Part shown: positions 38,953 to 48,193 of the stretch, in pieces
Numbering within the stretch: position 1 is the first letter of the stretch
Layout of the letters: every line of letters starts with the position of its first letter
Source: Barnesiella sp. An22
GTDB lineage: Bacteria; Bacteroidota; Bacteroidia; Bacteroidales; Barnesiellaceae
Reading direction: 5' to 3'
Assembly: GCF_002159975.1 (NCBI RefSeq)
Contig: NZ_NFJR01000005.1
Span: 173,014 to 237,013 of the forward strand
DNA length: 64,000 nt
Position numbers and translations under genes: made by a program
The notes under the pieces: model-generated
Told to the model about the DNA's origin: nothing
Seen by the model: the letters and a program-made list of their open reading frames with translations, nothing else
Databases searched by the model: none

Positions 38953-39399
38953 TCAGAATTTGCGGAAGACAAAGCGCTCGTCTTCGCCTCGCGTGAGCAC
39001 CATCTTCGACGAGTTCAACGTCTCGATGTGAAACACATTCACATTGTCGATGCCCATCGGCTTCAAATTGAATACAGGCGGGAATACGGCAGGGAACCAC
39101 GAAGGCTCTACAATACTAAAGCGTAACTCGCCATTCTCTTGTACATAATTTCCATAAAAATTTTCGGTTGTATTCTCTATTCCATTTCGATGGACGAGTT
39201 GTAACATTATAATATCTGTCTGAAAATTATAGTAAATGCTGTCGTGAGGAGTCATCGTTTGCCCCTCCCACATCTCGGTGAGCTGCCACTTGCCAAAAAT
39301 AGGACCTATATATCCATCGTTCTGCGTACACGAAGTGACGGCTACAACCAATAAAACGCCCAATAAAACGCGGCGTACTATATCTATTATTCCTTTCAT
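38953..39399 (-). CDS. Small lipocalin-like lipoprotein
   Basis: 148 residues from ATG 39397-39399, chosen because it opens a lipoprotein signal with lipobox VTSC (Cys24). The longer in-frame extension reads through the upstream gene. The mature protein begins IFGKWQLTEMWEGQ, a lipocalin-like opening common in Bacteroidales lipoproteins, and ends in RGEDERFVFRKF. It overlaps the Wzi-like gene by 4 nt (ATGA), so the two are translationally coupled. Confidence 0.72.
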   Translation of the reverse strand: MKGIIDIVRRVLLGVLLVVAVTSCTQNDGYIGPIFGKWQLTEMWEGQTMTPHDSIYYNFQTDIIMLQLVHRNGIENTTENFYGNYVQENGELRFSIVEPSWFPAVFPPVFNLKPMGIDNVNVFHIETLNSSKMVLTRGEDERFVFRKF

Positions 39400-40955
39400 T
39401 TCCCAATCGTTAAAATTCCACTCTTCTTGATTCCAATAGCAACACCCCAGTTGTCGCCATACAGCTTGCCCTTGTCGCCGGCCAGCGACAACGAGAAACT
39501 CCACCCCGCGAGTTTCGCAGGCGTGTAATGACACTCGAGCAATCCCGACAAATCGTGCTGGGTATCGGCCAGCGGGAGCTGCAACGACCCCCACGAAGTC
39601 CGGTACGAAGCCAACACTTTGTATCGCCACTCGGGGGTAATATATCCCATGGCCCCTACGTGTACCCCACGCATACGATTAAACTTATACTTCAGATAAC
39701 CATCGGTATTATACAAGGTCGATTTGGCCATCGGGGTACCGTTGGACTGCCCGTAATGAGTCCAACCATTATAGAAGTAATTGTTGTAATAGTCGTCATA
39801 ACCCGTTGCTTCGGTCGTCAATACCGGACTTGCATAATCGGTCGGGCACCAGTTCAAGGGGCCGCCCTGATTGGTAAAGTCGACATACTCGACCACCACG
39901 TCGGAGAGCCAGTTCTCGCGACCGCTCTTGTATTCGATACCCCACAAGCCGTCCCAGCCGTTGAGCTTGCCCATGCCCGAAGCATCGTCGTAATACCATT
40001 CGAAATACCCCCGGATAGACGATTTGTCCTTAAAGGTATACTGTGCCGACAGGTTCCACTGCCCCACGTGGTTGCCATAGTAATAGGCCTGATCGCCCTG
40101 ATTGGTACTGCCGTCACCCGAGGTCGGAACCAGAACCTGCAGGAAATCTTTCAGTCGCGTGGGGCTTTTCATCGTAAGCGAGTCAATCAGTACCCCCTTG
40201 TCATAATAGCGACGAGTCCCTCCGAACTGGGCAGCCAACTCGGCACCGATAGTCACCACAAAAGGTTTGTCGGGATTGGTACGGAACGAAATCGACTTGT
40301 GGTGATACAAGGCTCCGGTAGTGATATACAAATTGTAATAGTTGTAATGCTCCCGGGCATAATCGCTGTCCATGAATTTACCATAGGCGATGTCACCTTT
40401 GATCTGTACCCACCCTTTCGTATAGGGGATGTCGACAAAGTCGATAAAGCCGGCCCGCACCTGAGGAATAGGACGGGCATTGCCCGACCAGACCAAACCG
40501 CCGGAACTCAACTCGAAGTTGACAACCGGGTCGGTCAACTCGCGATTCCCGGCCGAGATGAAAATCTTGCGATATTTGATGCCGGCATACAGTTGTTGAA
40601 TGCGGAACGAGGAGACCCGGGGGCAACGTTCCAAGAGACCCTGATTTACATCGTAATAGGCCACCGGCGAAGTAGACGAAAGCATCCCTACCAAATCGAC
40701 ACCGAACTCATAGGAGAAGCGCTTGCTCATATCGATGTCGCGCGACAAGGCGGCTCGCAAATAACCGCTCTTACTGTGAGTTACCAAACCATGCTTGTTA
40801 GCCGACAAAAAATAGGGAGCAAAGGTGCCACTACCGGCATTACCGACCATCGACACCGCGTAGTCCATCGAATATTGAGCAAAAGTGTGAAACGAACCTC
40901 CCACCATCCACATAAGCGCAGTGAGCAGTACGCCCCAAAAACGACGATACATCAT
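39396..40955 (-). CDS. Capsule assembly Wzi family outer-membrane protein
   Basis: 519 residues with a signal peptide (..LMWMVGGSFHTFAQ). Beta-barrel pattern throughout, with YSMDYAVSMVGNAGSGTFAPYFLSANKHG near the N-terminus, ELTDPVVNFELSSGGLVWSGNARPIPQVRAG, and GWDGLWGIEYKSGRENWLSDVVVEYV. This is how Bacteroidetes proteins annotated as capsule-assembly Wzi look; the E. coli family member holds capsule on the surface. About 2 kb from the wza-wzy operon, so a role in the same glycan is reasonable but inferred. Confidence 0.8.
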   Translation of the reverse strand: MMYRRFWGVLLTALMWMVGGSFHTFAQYSMDYAVSMVGNAGSGTFAPYFLSANKHGLVTHSKSGYLRAALSRDIDMSKRFSYEFGVDLVGMLSSTSPVAYYDVNQGLLERCPRVSSFRIQQLYAGIKYRKIFISAGNRELTDPVVNFELSSGGLVWSGNARPIPQVRAGFIDFVDIPYTKGWVQIKGDIAYGKFMDSDYAREHYNYYNLYITTGALYHHKSISFRTNPDKPFVVTIGAELAAQFGGTRRYYDKGVLIDSLTMKSPTRLKDFLQVLVPTSGDGSTNQGDQAYYYGNHVGQWNLSAQYTFKDKSSIRGYFEWYYDDASGMGKLNGWDGLWGIEYKSGRENWLSDVVVEYVDFTNQGGPLNWCPTDYASPVLTTEATGYDDYYNNYFYNGWTHYGQSNGTPMAKSTLYNTDGYLKYKFNRMRGVHVGAMGYITPEWRYKVLASYRTSWGSLQLPLADTQHDLSGLLECHYTPAKLAGWSFSLSLAGDKGKLYGDNWGVAIGIKKSGILTIGK

Positions 40956-41077
40956 GAATAAATTTTCTAAATACTGTTGTTACGGTAACGACGGAGAGGA
41001 GACAGCCCCTCCTCCGACCGGCACAAAAGTAATATATATATCGTTATGGGGCAATCGGCTACGCTTTATTTAACAAA

Positions 41078-41119
41078 ATCGGGAGAGAAAGTGCATGCCG
41101 ATGCACTCCCTCCCCCGAT
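41078..41119 (-). terminator. Terminator after the 41.1-41.8 kb barrel gene
   Basis: Imperfect long hairpin: ATCGGG (41078-41083) with CCCGAT (41114-41119) and AGTGCAT (41090-41096) with ATGCACT (41101-41107). The minus strand continues TTTTGTTAAATAAAG. Confidence 0.7.
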
Positions 41120-41148
41120 CGATTCACAGAGGATATAATGTTAACCGA

Positions 41149-41778
41149 TTAGAACGAGATACCTACGCGGAAACCCAGATTGCTGCGTCCGTCGATTTCG
41201 TAGGTCAGCACCTTGCTCTTGTTGGTGGCATAGTTGTAATACATGGCCAGGTGCAGTCCATACCGATAGTTGGGACTGGGAAAGATACTGATACCAATCT
41301 CGGGCGAGACGGCAAATCCCCAAGTGTCGCGATAGAGTTCCCAAGCCTGCATGTAGGACGACATGCGGCTGTAATTGGCACCCATCTTTACCGTCATGTA
41401 GGGCTCGAACATGCCGCTGGTCGTGAAGCGATATTTGGCCAAAAGACCGAAAGGCAGTTGAAACAGCGAGTGCTGTTGGTCGGTTGTCAGTGCCGAACTG
41501 GAGCTCAAGGCCAGTGTCTGCCGGTCGATATACTTGTTGTTGGTATGGTAGGCGATATAAGCACCGATGGCCATGTGGGGCATCACGTAATATCCACCCT
41601 CGAAGTTCATACCCCATCCGCTCGCCTTATCGGCATAGCTGTTTCCCATCGGAGCATTGAATTGCCAATCGACATTGAAATAGGTTTTCGAAACGGCTTG
41701 CGCGTTTCCACGGGTCGGCACAACCACCATAAAAGCAGCAGCTACCACCCATAACGATATGTGTTTAATAGTTTTCAT
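41149..41778 (-). CDS. Outer-membrane beta-barrel protein
   Basis: 209 residues, signal peptide (MKTIKHISLWVVAAAFMVVVPTRGNAQ). Alternating strands: FNVDWQFNAPMGNSYADKAS, GMNFEGGYYVMPHMAIGAYIAYH, FGLLAKYRFTTSGMFEPYMTVKMGANY. Ends with NLGFRVGISF, a terminal strand with Phe. OmpA/OmpW-like small barrel. It follows the DUF4136 lipoprotein gene by 45 bp on the same strand, probably one operon. Function unknown. Confidence 0.75.
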   Translation of the reverse strand: MKTIKHISLWVVAAAFMVVVPTRGNAQAVSKTYFNVDWQFNAPMGNSYADKASGWGMNFEGGYYVMPHMAIGAYIAYHTNNKYIDRQTLALSSSSALTTDQQHSLFQLPFGLLAKYRFTTSGMFEPYMTVKMGANYSRMSSYMQAWELYRDTWGFAVSPEIGISIFPSPNYRYGLHLAMYYNYATNKSKVLTYEIDGRSNLGFRVGISF

Positions 41779-41823
41779 AATTCGATTTCTGTTTTTATTG
41801 GATATACAAAATGGGTAGTCACG

Positions 41824-42459
41824 TTATTGATTGGTCAAATAGGGCGACTGGTTGAAAGCCTGATCGATGGCTCGGATAACCAAAGTCTGGTTCACCCGGG
41901 GAGAGCTGCTCTGCAAACCGGCCATATAGGTATCCCACAGCACCGGCAACCGCTTGCTTGTCGTGGTCTGGTCGGTCAGGTCGACCAGCTCGGCCAGGAA
42001 GGAGTTCACGCTATAACTGTATACTACCGGATAGGGATAATACCAACTGCTCCAGTAGGGCCCCCAGTAGCCGGGACCCCAATAGCCGGGGTATCCCCAC
42101 CACCAGTTGGGACTGGGATAGTTGACAAAATAGTGCACATCTTCGATGTAGCTGACCTGCAGACCCAGGTCGGCCTCCTCCTTGGAGTCGACCAGCATAA
42201 AGCCTCGGGCTGCCATATTCTCGGCAAAGGTCTCGAGAATATAGTTGGCCTCGTCGTTGGTCCAGTAGGTGGCTTTTTCGCTATCGGTAATCAGCAGCAC
42301 ACTATCGGGCATGTAGTAGGTAAGATAGTCGCCGAAGCTGGCCGATTTGTCATAATCGGTAAACACCACATAATCGTCATCCAGCTTGGAGAGGCTGGGC
42401 TCTTTCTGACACGCAGTAACGGCTGCCACGACAAAAAGAATCGGGATTAGTTTTTTCAT
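41824..42459 (-). CDS. DUF4136-type lipoprotein with a Trp/Tyr/Gly/Pro-rich segment
   Basis: 211 residues, lipobox at VTAC (Cys17). The DUF4136-like core (DDDYVVFTDYDKSASFGDYLTYYMPD, ENMAARGFMLVDSKEEADLGLQVSY) is followed by a striking aromatic segment around residues 120-145 (NWWWGYPGYWGPGYWGPYWS). Then comes a second conserved part (LAELVDLTDQTTTSKRLPVLWDTYMAG). Such segments are seen in other Bacteroidetes DUF4136 proteins. Function unknown. Confidence 0.8.
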   Translation of the reverse strand: MKKLIPILFVVAAVTACQKEPSLSKLDDDYVVFTDYDKSASFGDYLTYYMPDSVLLITDSEKATYWTNDEANYILETFAENMAARGFMLVDSKEEADLGLQVSYIEDVHYFVNYPSPNWWWGYPGYWGPGYWGPYWSSWYYPYPVVYSYSVNSFLAELVDLTDQTTTSKRLPVLWDTYMAGLQSSSPRVNQTLVIRAIDQAFNQSPYLTNQ

Positions 42460-42500
42460 AATGGTTTTGTTTTTGATTGTTTTGTGATATGTTATACCTC

Positions 42501-42538
42501 AAAAACAAAACAGGCCCGATATGGTTCGAAATCGGGCC
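42501..42538 (-). terminator. Terminator of the polysaccharide operon
   Basis: Minus-strand GGCCCGAT and ATCGGGCC (plus 42531-42538 / 42513-42520) pair over 8 bp, followed by TGTTTTGTTTTTG. Confidence 0.8.
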
Positions 42539-42579
42539 GACTTTTTAGTAGGATAGCATTGTCTTTTTCGGTTGAAGAT

Positions 42580-43665
42580 TCACAGCCGATGATACACGGC
42601 ATCGACCTGGGTAGCTATGTAGTCCCAGTTATACGGAGTGAGGTCGTATTGGCAACGGGTATCGGTCTGTGCCAACTTGCGGGCGAGTGCCTCGGCAAGC
42701 GAGCGGATGTCGCCCGTCGCAAAGAAATCGTCAGCCGAGAGACAGGAGAGGCGGTTGGCGGGAATATCGCTGACCAGCACCGGCAAGTGATAGCTCAAAG
42801 CCTCGAGCAACACGATGGGCAACCCTTCGTGAAACGAAGGTAACACAAAGAGGCGGGCGTGCGAAAAGAGTTCGTTCAACCTGGCCCCCCGAATGAAGCC
42901 GGTAAGCACCACCCCCCGCTCCCGAGCCAGCTGTTTCAGCGTGGTCGAATAGTGGTCTTCGTGGTCGGCATCACCCGCAATCACCAGTTTGTACCCCTCG
43001 TGAGGTATCTGGTCGAATGCCCGGATGAGCAGGTCGAACCCCTTCTCCTCGACAAACCGCCCTACGGCCAATACATATTTATGGGACTCCAGCCCCAACG
43101 AGGCTATATAGTCGGTCGTCGTGGCTATGGCAGGAGTATTCACCCCGTTGTAAATCAGGTGAGCATTGCAGCGATGGTACTTCTCGCGCAGAATATTGTC
43201 GATGACGGTCGAGATGACAATCACCTCGTTGGCATACTTGACACCCATACGTTCGCCCAACCGCAGCACAGCCTTGGCCACCCGGTTCCACTTCTGCCGG
43301 TCATAGTCGGGACCATGGTGAGTCATCACCACCTTCAGCCCCAGCAGGCGGGCAAAGGGTACCAGCAACGACGGCCCGATGGCGTGGATATGCAGCACGT
43401 CGGCATGCACCCGGCGGGCATAGAGAATAGCCAGGAATGTATGGACAATGGCCTCGATACTCTTCTTGCGGGGTGCATAGGTGTCTTTCAGGCGAACGCC
43501 TTTATACGTAGTGATTTTGTTTTGCGGAGTTACGTAGCACGAACGACGTACTACCGTCACGTCGTGGCCCATGGCAGCCAAGCGGGGATACAGCTCCTCG
43601 CAATGGGTCTCCACCCCGCCCTGAATATCGGGGATTCCACGCGTACCGGCCACGACTATCTTCAT
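42580..43665 (-). CDS. Glycosyltransferase family 4 (GT-B)
   Basis: 361 residues from ATG 43663-43665, which opens MKIVVAGTRGIPDIQGGVETHCEEL, the usual N-terminus; a longer frame upstream overlaps the preceding gene's tail. Acceptor domain about 1-175; donor domain with VLAVGRFVEEKGFDLLIRAF and FVLPSFHEGLPIVLLEALSYHLPVLVSD (the EX7E-type motif). Transfers a sugar from a nucleotide donor during repeat-unit assembly on the cytoplasmic face. Sugar identity unknown. Last gene of the wza-wzy operon. Confidence 0.88.
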   Translation of the reverse strand: MKIVVAGTRGIPDIQGGVETHCEELYPRLAAMGHDVTVVRRSCYVTPQNKITTYKGVRLKDTYAPRKKSIEAIVHTFLAILYARRVHADVLHIHAIGPSLLVPFARLLGLKVVMTHHGPDYDRQKWNRVAKAVLRLGERMGVKYANEVIVISTVIDNILREKYHRCNAHLIYNGVNTPAIATTTDYIASLGLESHKYVLAVGRFVEEKGFDLLIRAFDQIPHEGYKLVIAGDADHEDHYSTTLKQLARERGVVLTGFIRGARLNELFSHARLFVLPSFHEGLPIVLLEALSYHLPVLVSDIPANRLSCLSADDFFATGDIRSLAEALARKLAQTDTRCQYDLTPYNWDYIATQVDAVYHRL

Positions 43666-43687
43666 CGCCACGACTATCCTTTCTGCC

Positions 43688-44764
43688 CTATTCGGGCCTA
43701 TTGAGGTTTCCCTGTCGGGGATCCTGACCCACATCGTACCACTTCTTGTCGATGCAGACCGGTTTGCCCAGCAGCGAACGCATTTTATTCTTGAGTATCC
43801 ACCCCATGGGGTGACGCACGTAAGAGAGCTTTTTCATCACCGGCGAAACGGTACCGACCATCCAGCAATTCTTGGGGCACCGCCGTACCAGTTCGCGCAC
43901 ATGCTGTGCCTGCTCGCTGTTCCAGATTTCGTCGAACGAGCCGGCCTTCCGGATGTTGCCCATGCCCTCTTTCCAATATTTCGACTCCAGTCCGTTGCAG
44001 GGATAGACCTCGCCATACGGGTCGATAAAGCAATTCATCAGACCGGCCTCACAGGGCAGCAAACGACGGTTGCCCTCGATGTAGTTGATGAGCCCCATGT
44101 TGAAGAAGGCTCGGGCCCACGATTTGGGGTGTTTCTCCCGCATCTGCATCTCGATGAGTTGGGCAAAGTTGGCACACACCGTATCGCGATTGGTGATGAC
44201 GTTGTCGTCTTTATGGAAATAATACGAGTTATGGAAAGCTGCTGTGGCAAACTCCATATCGAGCGCTTTGGAGAGGTGATAGAGCGAAAGCATGTCTTCG
44301 GAGTTGTTGTTCGATACCGTAATGCCGAAACCTATATCCTTCACGCCCATCTCTCTCAACTTCAAGAGGGTACGAAGTCCCTTATCGAAACCGCCGGGAC
44401 GCCCGCGCAACTCGTCGTTTTTTTGCGACAGTCCCTCGATGCTGATACGAATGCCAATTTTGGGGAACTTCTTGGCCAACTCGATTACGCGGTTCTCGAA
44501 CCACCCCGACGTAGAAATCACTACCCGGGGAGCTTTGCGAAACGCTACCTCTACAATCTTATCCAAATCTTCCCGAACAAAAGGCTCGCCACCCGTAATG
44601 TTAATAAACTTGACTCGAGGCAAAACCTCCAACTCCTCGGGACGAATTTCTTGCCGGGGATCGGTGGGATTCTTCCAGATATTACACATCTTGCACTGCA
44701 TGGGGCAGCGATAGGTGGTAATAATGCTTATATCGGTAGGTGCAGAAATCTTCATTTTTTTCAA
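43688..44764 (-). CDS. Radical SAM / SPASM-type protein in the polysaccharide operon
   Basis: 358 residues. The cluster motif is C20-PMQ-C24-KM-C27 right after TDISIITTYR. NITGGEPFVREDL and STSGWFENRVIELAKKF are typical radical SAM strands. The C-terminal part has LPCEAGLMNCFIDPYGEVYPCNG and CPKNCW, a SPASM/twitch-like auxiliary cluster region. Relatives act on peptides or small molecules; the substrate here is unknown. It lies between two glycosyltransferase genes (22 and 46 bp gaps) in the same operon, so a role in glycan modification is inferred. Confidence 0.85.
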   Translation of the reverse strand: MKKMKISAPTDISIITTYRCPMQCKMCNIWKNPTDPRQEIRPEELEVLPRVKFINITGGEPFVREDLDKIVEVAFRKAPRVVISTSGWFENRVIELAKKFPKIGIRISIEGLSQKNDELRGRPGGFDKGLRTLLKLREMGVKDIGFGITVSNNNSEDMLSLYHLSKALDMEFATAAFHNSYYFHKDDNVITNRDTVCANFAQLIEMQMREKHPKSWARAFFNMGLINYIEGNRRLLPCEAGLMNCFIDPYGEVYPCNGLESKYWKEGMGNIRKAGSFDEIWNSEQAQHVRELVRRCPKNCWMVGTVSPVMKKLSYVRHPMGWILKNKMRSLLGKPVCIDKKWYDVGQDPRQGNLNRPE

Positions 44765-44810
44765 ATATCGTGCAAAGATAAATCTTTTTCCCAGTCTTTC
44801 AAATTTATAT

Positions 44811-46025
44811 TTACCCTTCTATTCCATACACTTTTTTCAGTTCTTGCCAGTAACGCTCTTCCGAAAATCGAGCCCTGGCCCGCTTCGAAATTGCCTGCCG
44901 ATCGGTATCGGCAACCGACATGCGAGCCTCGATTGCCTCCTCAAGTTCCTCCTTGTCGCCCATGCGAAACAGGGTGCCATCGCCCTCGCGTATCAACTCG
45001 GGGATACCGCCCACTTCCGAACCAATAACAGGGGTACCCATGCACAGCGACTCGATAATACTCAACGGATTGTTCTCGTACCAAACCGAGGGAACCACCA
45101 TCGTACGAGCCCGCTTGACCAACCGGACCACCTCTTTCGAAGAGAGATGCCCCAGGAACCGAATTTTCTCAGAAGCATACTTCTTACGCAACTCCTCGGC
45201 CAGCGGTCCGTCACCCGCTACATAAAGCGGATAAGGCAAATTTTGCGCCACGTCAAGCAACAGGCGTATGCCCTTCTCTTCGGAAAGACGCCCCACATAG
45301 CAGTAGTATGGCTCGGAGGCAGACTCCTGTTCCTCGGGCTGAGACAGGAAGTCGAGCTTCTCCTTTTCGATAAAGTTGCAGATAACGGCCAGTTTGATAT
45401 AGTCATATCCGCAAACCCTCATCTTCTGGGCCATAAACGCGCTGGGGCAGACAAAAGCATCGACCCAGTGCTGCAACTTCCGCCTATTCCACCACAACGC
45501 TTCGCCATAGGCCAGCGCACTGGCCACGGCACTATCCTTCATGCACTTGCGCCGCAGCACCTGCGTCAGGTCGGTAAAGCAGGCTTCACAGATTTTGCCA
45601 CGACACAAACAGTTGTACGAGGGGCACAACAGTTTATAGTCGTGCATGGTCCACACTACACGGCAGCCCATCTCATGAGCCAACTTGACCACAATGGGAG
45701 AAAGATAGGAGTGGATGTTATGGAAGTGAACTATGTTGGGACGGAAATCGTCGAGGATTCGCTGGAACGAACGTATAATATCACCCGTACCAAAAAGCCG
45801 GTTGGCGGCTTTCAGTTTCTCCATCAACCCGCCCGAGAAGGAGACTTCAGAGGCAAAATAGCGGGCCGTTTCGCAGGGTAAATTTTTCGGATAAGCCATC
45901 GCATAGACGGCGACTTCATAACCCATCCGACGCAACAAAGCCTCGAGGTTGATCATGCTGATGCAATCTCCCCCTCTCGGATAGTAAAACTTATTCACCA
46001 ACAGGATGCGTAGCTTTTGATTCAT
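44811..46025 (-). CDS. Glycosyltransferase family 4 (GT-B)
   Basis: 404 residues. N-terminal LRILLVNKFYYPRGGDCISMINLEALL, acceptor-domain NIVHFHNIHSYLSPIVVKLA and a cysteine-rich insert (CPSYNCLCRGKICEACF) common in this group. The donor domain has YCYVGRLSEEKGIRLLLDVAQ and MVVPSVWYENNPLSIIESLCMGTPVIGSEVGG. Cytoplasmic-face sugar transfer for the surface glycan; sugar unknown. Gaps to neighbours are 46 bp downstream and 14 bp upstream. Confidence 0.88.
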   Translation of the reverse strand: MNQKLRILLVNKFYYPRGGDCISMINLEALLRRMGYEVAVYAMAYPKNLPCETARYFASEVSFSGGLMEKLKAANRLFGTGDIIRSFQRILDDFRPNIVHFHNIHSYLSPIVVKLAHEMGCRVVWTMHDYKLLCPSYNCLCRGKICEACFTDLTQVLRRKCMKDSAVASALAYGEALWWNRRKLQHWVDAFVCPSAFMAQKMRVCGYDYIKLAVICNFIEKEKLDFLSQPEEQESASEPYYCYVGRLSEEKGIRLLLDVAQNLPYPLYVAGDGPLAEELRKKYASEKIRFLGHLSSKEVVRLVKRARTMVVPSVWYENNPLSIIESLCMGTPVIGSEVGGIPELIREGDGTLFRMGDKEELEEAIEARMSVADTDRQAISKRARARFSEERYWQELKKVYGIEG

Positions 46026-46039
46026 GGGCGGCGTGCAGG

Positions 46040-47014
46040 TTATTTAAATATCCGAGCGGTAAACTTGTTTTTTGTCCACACCCACTTGTAGAGACAAATG
46101 GGGCCGACAATTCCCGCTCCTATTATAAATAACGCAGAGAGCACAAACTCTATTGTATTGCCACCCGACAATATATGTGTTAAAATCGCTTTTCCGCCAC
46201 CCATAATCCAAGTATGGAAAAGATAGATAGTCATCGACATTACCCCTATCCGACTCAAACCCAGTGATACCGGCCCCGCCAAGCGCGAAAGCCAGGCCGA
46301 AACCGAGAGTACCATAAAGCTACCGGTAATGCCCAACACCAATAAAAAGAGAGTTGACAATACCCCCGGTTGCATGTTGGTATGTACAAACGAGAGTCCT
46401 ATCGTAACCACAGCCCACAACAATGGATACCGGCTCATGGCCTGCCGCAGGCCTCCCGACCGAGCCACCCACATACCCCATACAAAGAAGACCAGATGAG
46501 AGCACAACTGCCGGATGCAGAAATATTGTGGCGCCGTGTCCCAAAAGAACAGTCCCAATGCCATTATCGAGAGGATAATGAGCCTTACGCCTTTCTTGAA
46601 GAGAGGTGCAAGGCAAAACGTGAGAAACAGCACATACACGAACCACAGGAAATAACCGGCCTCGGGCAAATAGAACACACGATACAGCGCATCGAGTGTC
46701 ACCGGATGGTCTACCGGCATCACACGGCCTATGCCCACCTTGGTTCCCACAATAGCCCACGAGAGAATAAAATAGGGAATCATCAGGCGCTGGAACTTGC
46801 TCCACACAAACGGCAGATAGTCTGTCCGACGGGTAGAGCGATCGTAAAAATAACCGGCTATGATAAAGAAAAGCGGCATGTGGAAATAGTAGATAAAATC
46901 TATAAAATCGACATACCATTTCGGAGCTCCGGCCGGAATATAGTGACCGATAACCACCAGAATAATACCTAACCCTTTAGCTATATCGAATACAATATCC
47001 CGAGCCTTTTCCAT
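46040..47014 (-). CDS. Acyltransferase family 3 (O-acetyltransferase-like) membrane protein
   Basis: 324 residues from ATG 47012-47014 (MEKARDIVFDIAKGLGIILVVIGHY), 1 bp after the previous stop; a longer frame runs back into the neighbouring gene. About ten membrane segments. The family mark is the early Arg/Asp and His (RDIVFDIAKG..VIGH), followed by FHMPLFFIIAGYF. Probably adds acetyl or another acyl group to the polysaccharide at the membrane. Part of the nine-gene operon. Confidence 0.87.
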   Translation of the reverse strand: MEKARDIVFDIAKGLGIILVVIGHYIPAGAPKWYVDFIDFIYYFHMPLFFIIAGYFYDRSTRRTDYLPFVWSKFQRLMIPYFILSWAIVGTKVGIGRVMPVDHPVTLDALYRVFYLPEAGYFLWFVYVLFLTFCLAPLFKKGVRLIILSIMALGLFFWDTAPQYFCIRQLCSHLVFFVWGMWVARSGGLRQAMSRYPLLWAVVTIGLSFVHTNMQPGVLSTLFLLVLGITGSFMVLSVSAWLSRLAGPVSLGLSRIGVMSMTIYLFHTWIMGGGKAILTHILSGGNTIEFVLSALFIIGAGIVGPICLYKWVWTKNKFTARIFK

Positions 47015-47015
47015 A

Positions 47016-48128
47016 TCAGATATTCTTTTTTGATGCTTGTTCAAAAGAATCGATAATACGCTGTGCCACAGCATCGACCGTAATCGATTGTGCATACCTC
47101 TTACAGTTTGCGACAAATCGATCATTCTCCTCTATCACTCGGGCTATATCGTCCTCATCCCAACCATCACGAGCAATTCCCAACTGCTCTCTCTCGACCA
47201 CCTCACTATCGAAAGGTATTCGATTGGTTACGACCGGTGTAGACATAGCGACCGACTCCATAAGAGCCAACATATTGAGCTCTCGCAATGAGTCAAACAG
47301 CGAAGCTTTCGACTCCCGATAATAACGGAAAAGTTCCTCATGAGGCAATTTCCCCAACAAAATAATCTGCTGTTCACGGCCTAACTTCCTTATCTGTTCT
47401 TGATACTCGTCTCTCAGCCCTCCATCTCCGGCCACATACAACACATAGTCGTTGTATTGTGGATATTTCGAAAAAAAAGCGGCAGCCTTACGAATTACAG
47501 ATATTATATTTTTCTCCCAAAAAAGACGGCCAACCGTAAGCAACTGATTTTTCTTAAGCGTTGAAATAGAGTTCTGTTTTACCACAATACCATGGCCTAT
47601 GGGACTACCCACTCGAGGCATATACTTACTTATAAATCGCTGAGACACATACGACCGAGGTATCACCCAAACCTTACGCATAAAGCAACGGGCTATCACG
47701 TTGTACCAAATACGTGACGGCAACATTTTCATCTTGCGATTATGAGCCCCAAGCTCTTGCCATACAACAGTCTTAGAGGGTACGATAAGAGCTGACAGAA
47801 ACGACGGGATTGAGAACGTCTCGCTCGTCAGTACCATATCGACCTCGTGGCGCCGCTTGCGCAAATAGCTCCACACCCCTGGCATAAAAGGCAATAATCC
47901 GGGTTTGAAAACCCGTTTCCAGATCGACTTCAAAAAGACCACTTCAAAATCATAGGCTTCTTCTTTTGCAGGCTTGAAATCAGCAGCAGCAAGCAATGTA
48001 ACCGAATGCCCCAAACGAAGATAGGCCATGCAAAGGTCATATATCATCGTCTCTTTAATTGTTTGGACAAAAGGAACAACCTCTTTTTCCGGAGTGAAAA
48101 GTATAGAATTGATGACGATAATATTCAT
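47016..48128 (-). CDS. Glycosyltransferase (GT-B, family 4/1-like)
   Basis: 370 residues from ATG 48126-48128 (MNIIVINSILFTPEKEVVPF). Donor-domain landmarks are LLTVGRLFWEKNIISVIRKAA, VLYVAGDGGLRDEY, IILLGKLPHEEL and a C-terminal ELNMLALMESVAMSTPVVTNRIPF. The acceptor domain is diverged. Base composition is clearly more AT-rich than the flanking housekeeping genes. Repeat-unit glycosyltransferase; sugar unknown. Confidence 0.84.
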   Translation of the reverse strand: MNIIVINSILFTPEKEVVPFVQTIKETMIYDLCMAYLRLGHSVTLLAAADFKPAKEEAYDFEVVFLKSIWKRVFKPGLLPFMPGVWSYLRKRRHEVDMVLTSETFSIPSFLSALIVPSKTVVWQELGAHNRKMKMLPSRIWYNVIARCFMRKVWVIPRSYVSQRFISKYMPRVGSPIGHGIVVKQNSISTLKKNQLLTVGRLFWEKNIISVIRKAAAFFSKYPQYNDYVLYVAGDGGLRDEYQEQIRKLGREQQIILLGKLPHEELFRYYRESKASLFDSLRELNMLALMESVAMSTPVVTNRIPFDSEVVEREQLGIARDGWDEDDIARVIEENDRFVANCKRYAQSITVDAVAQRIIDSFEQASKKNI

Positions 48129-48193
48129 ATAGTTCGTATTTCTGAATACAAAGATAATGGATATAAAGCCCGGCACAAACTTGTTGAGTCAAT

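Noticed and set aside
38953..39630. 225-residue version of the lipocalin-like lipoprotein
   Set aside because: The extra N-terminus lies inside the Wzi-like gene, and the internal ATG at 39399 opens a perfect lipoprotein signal.
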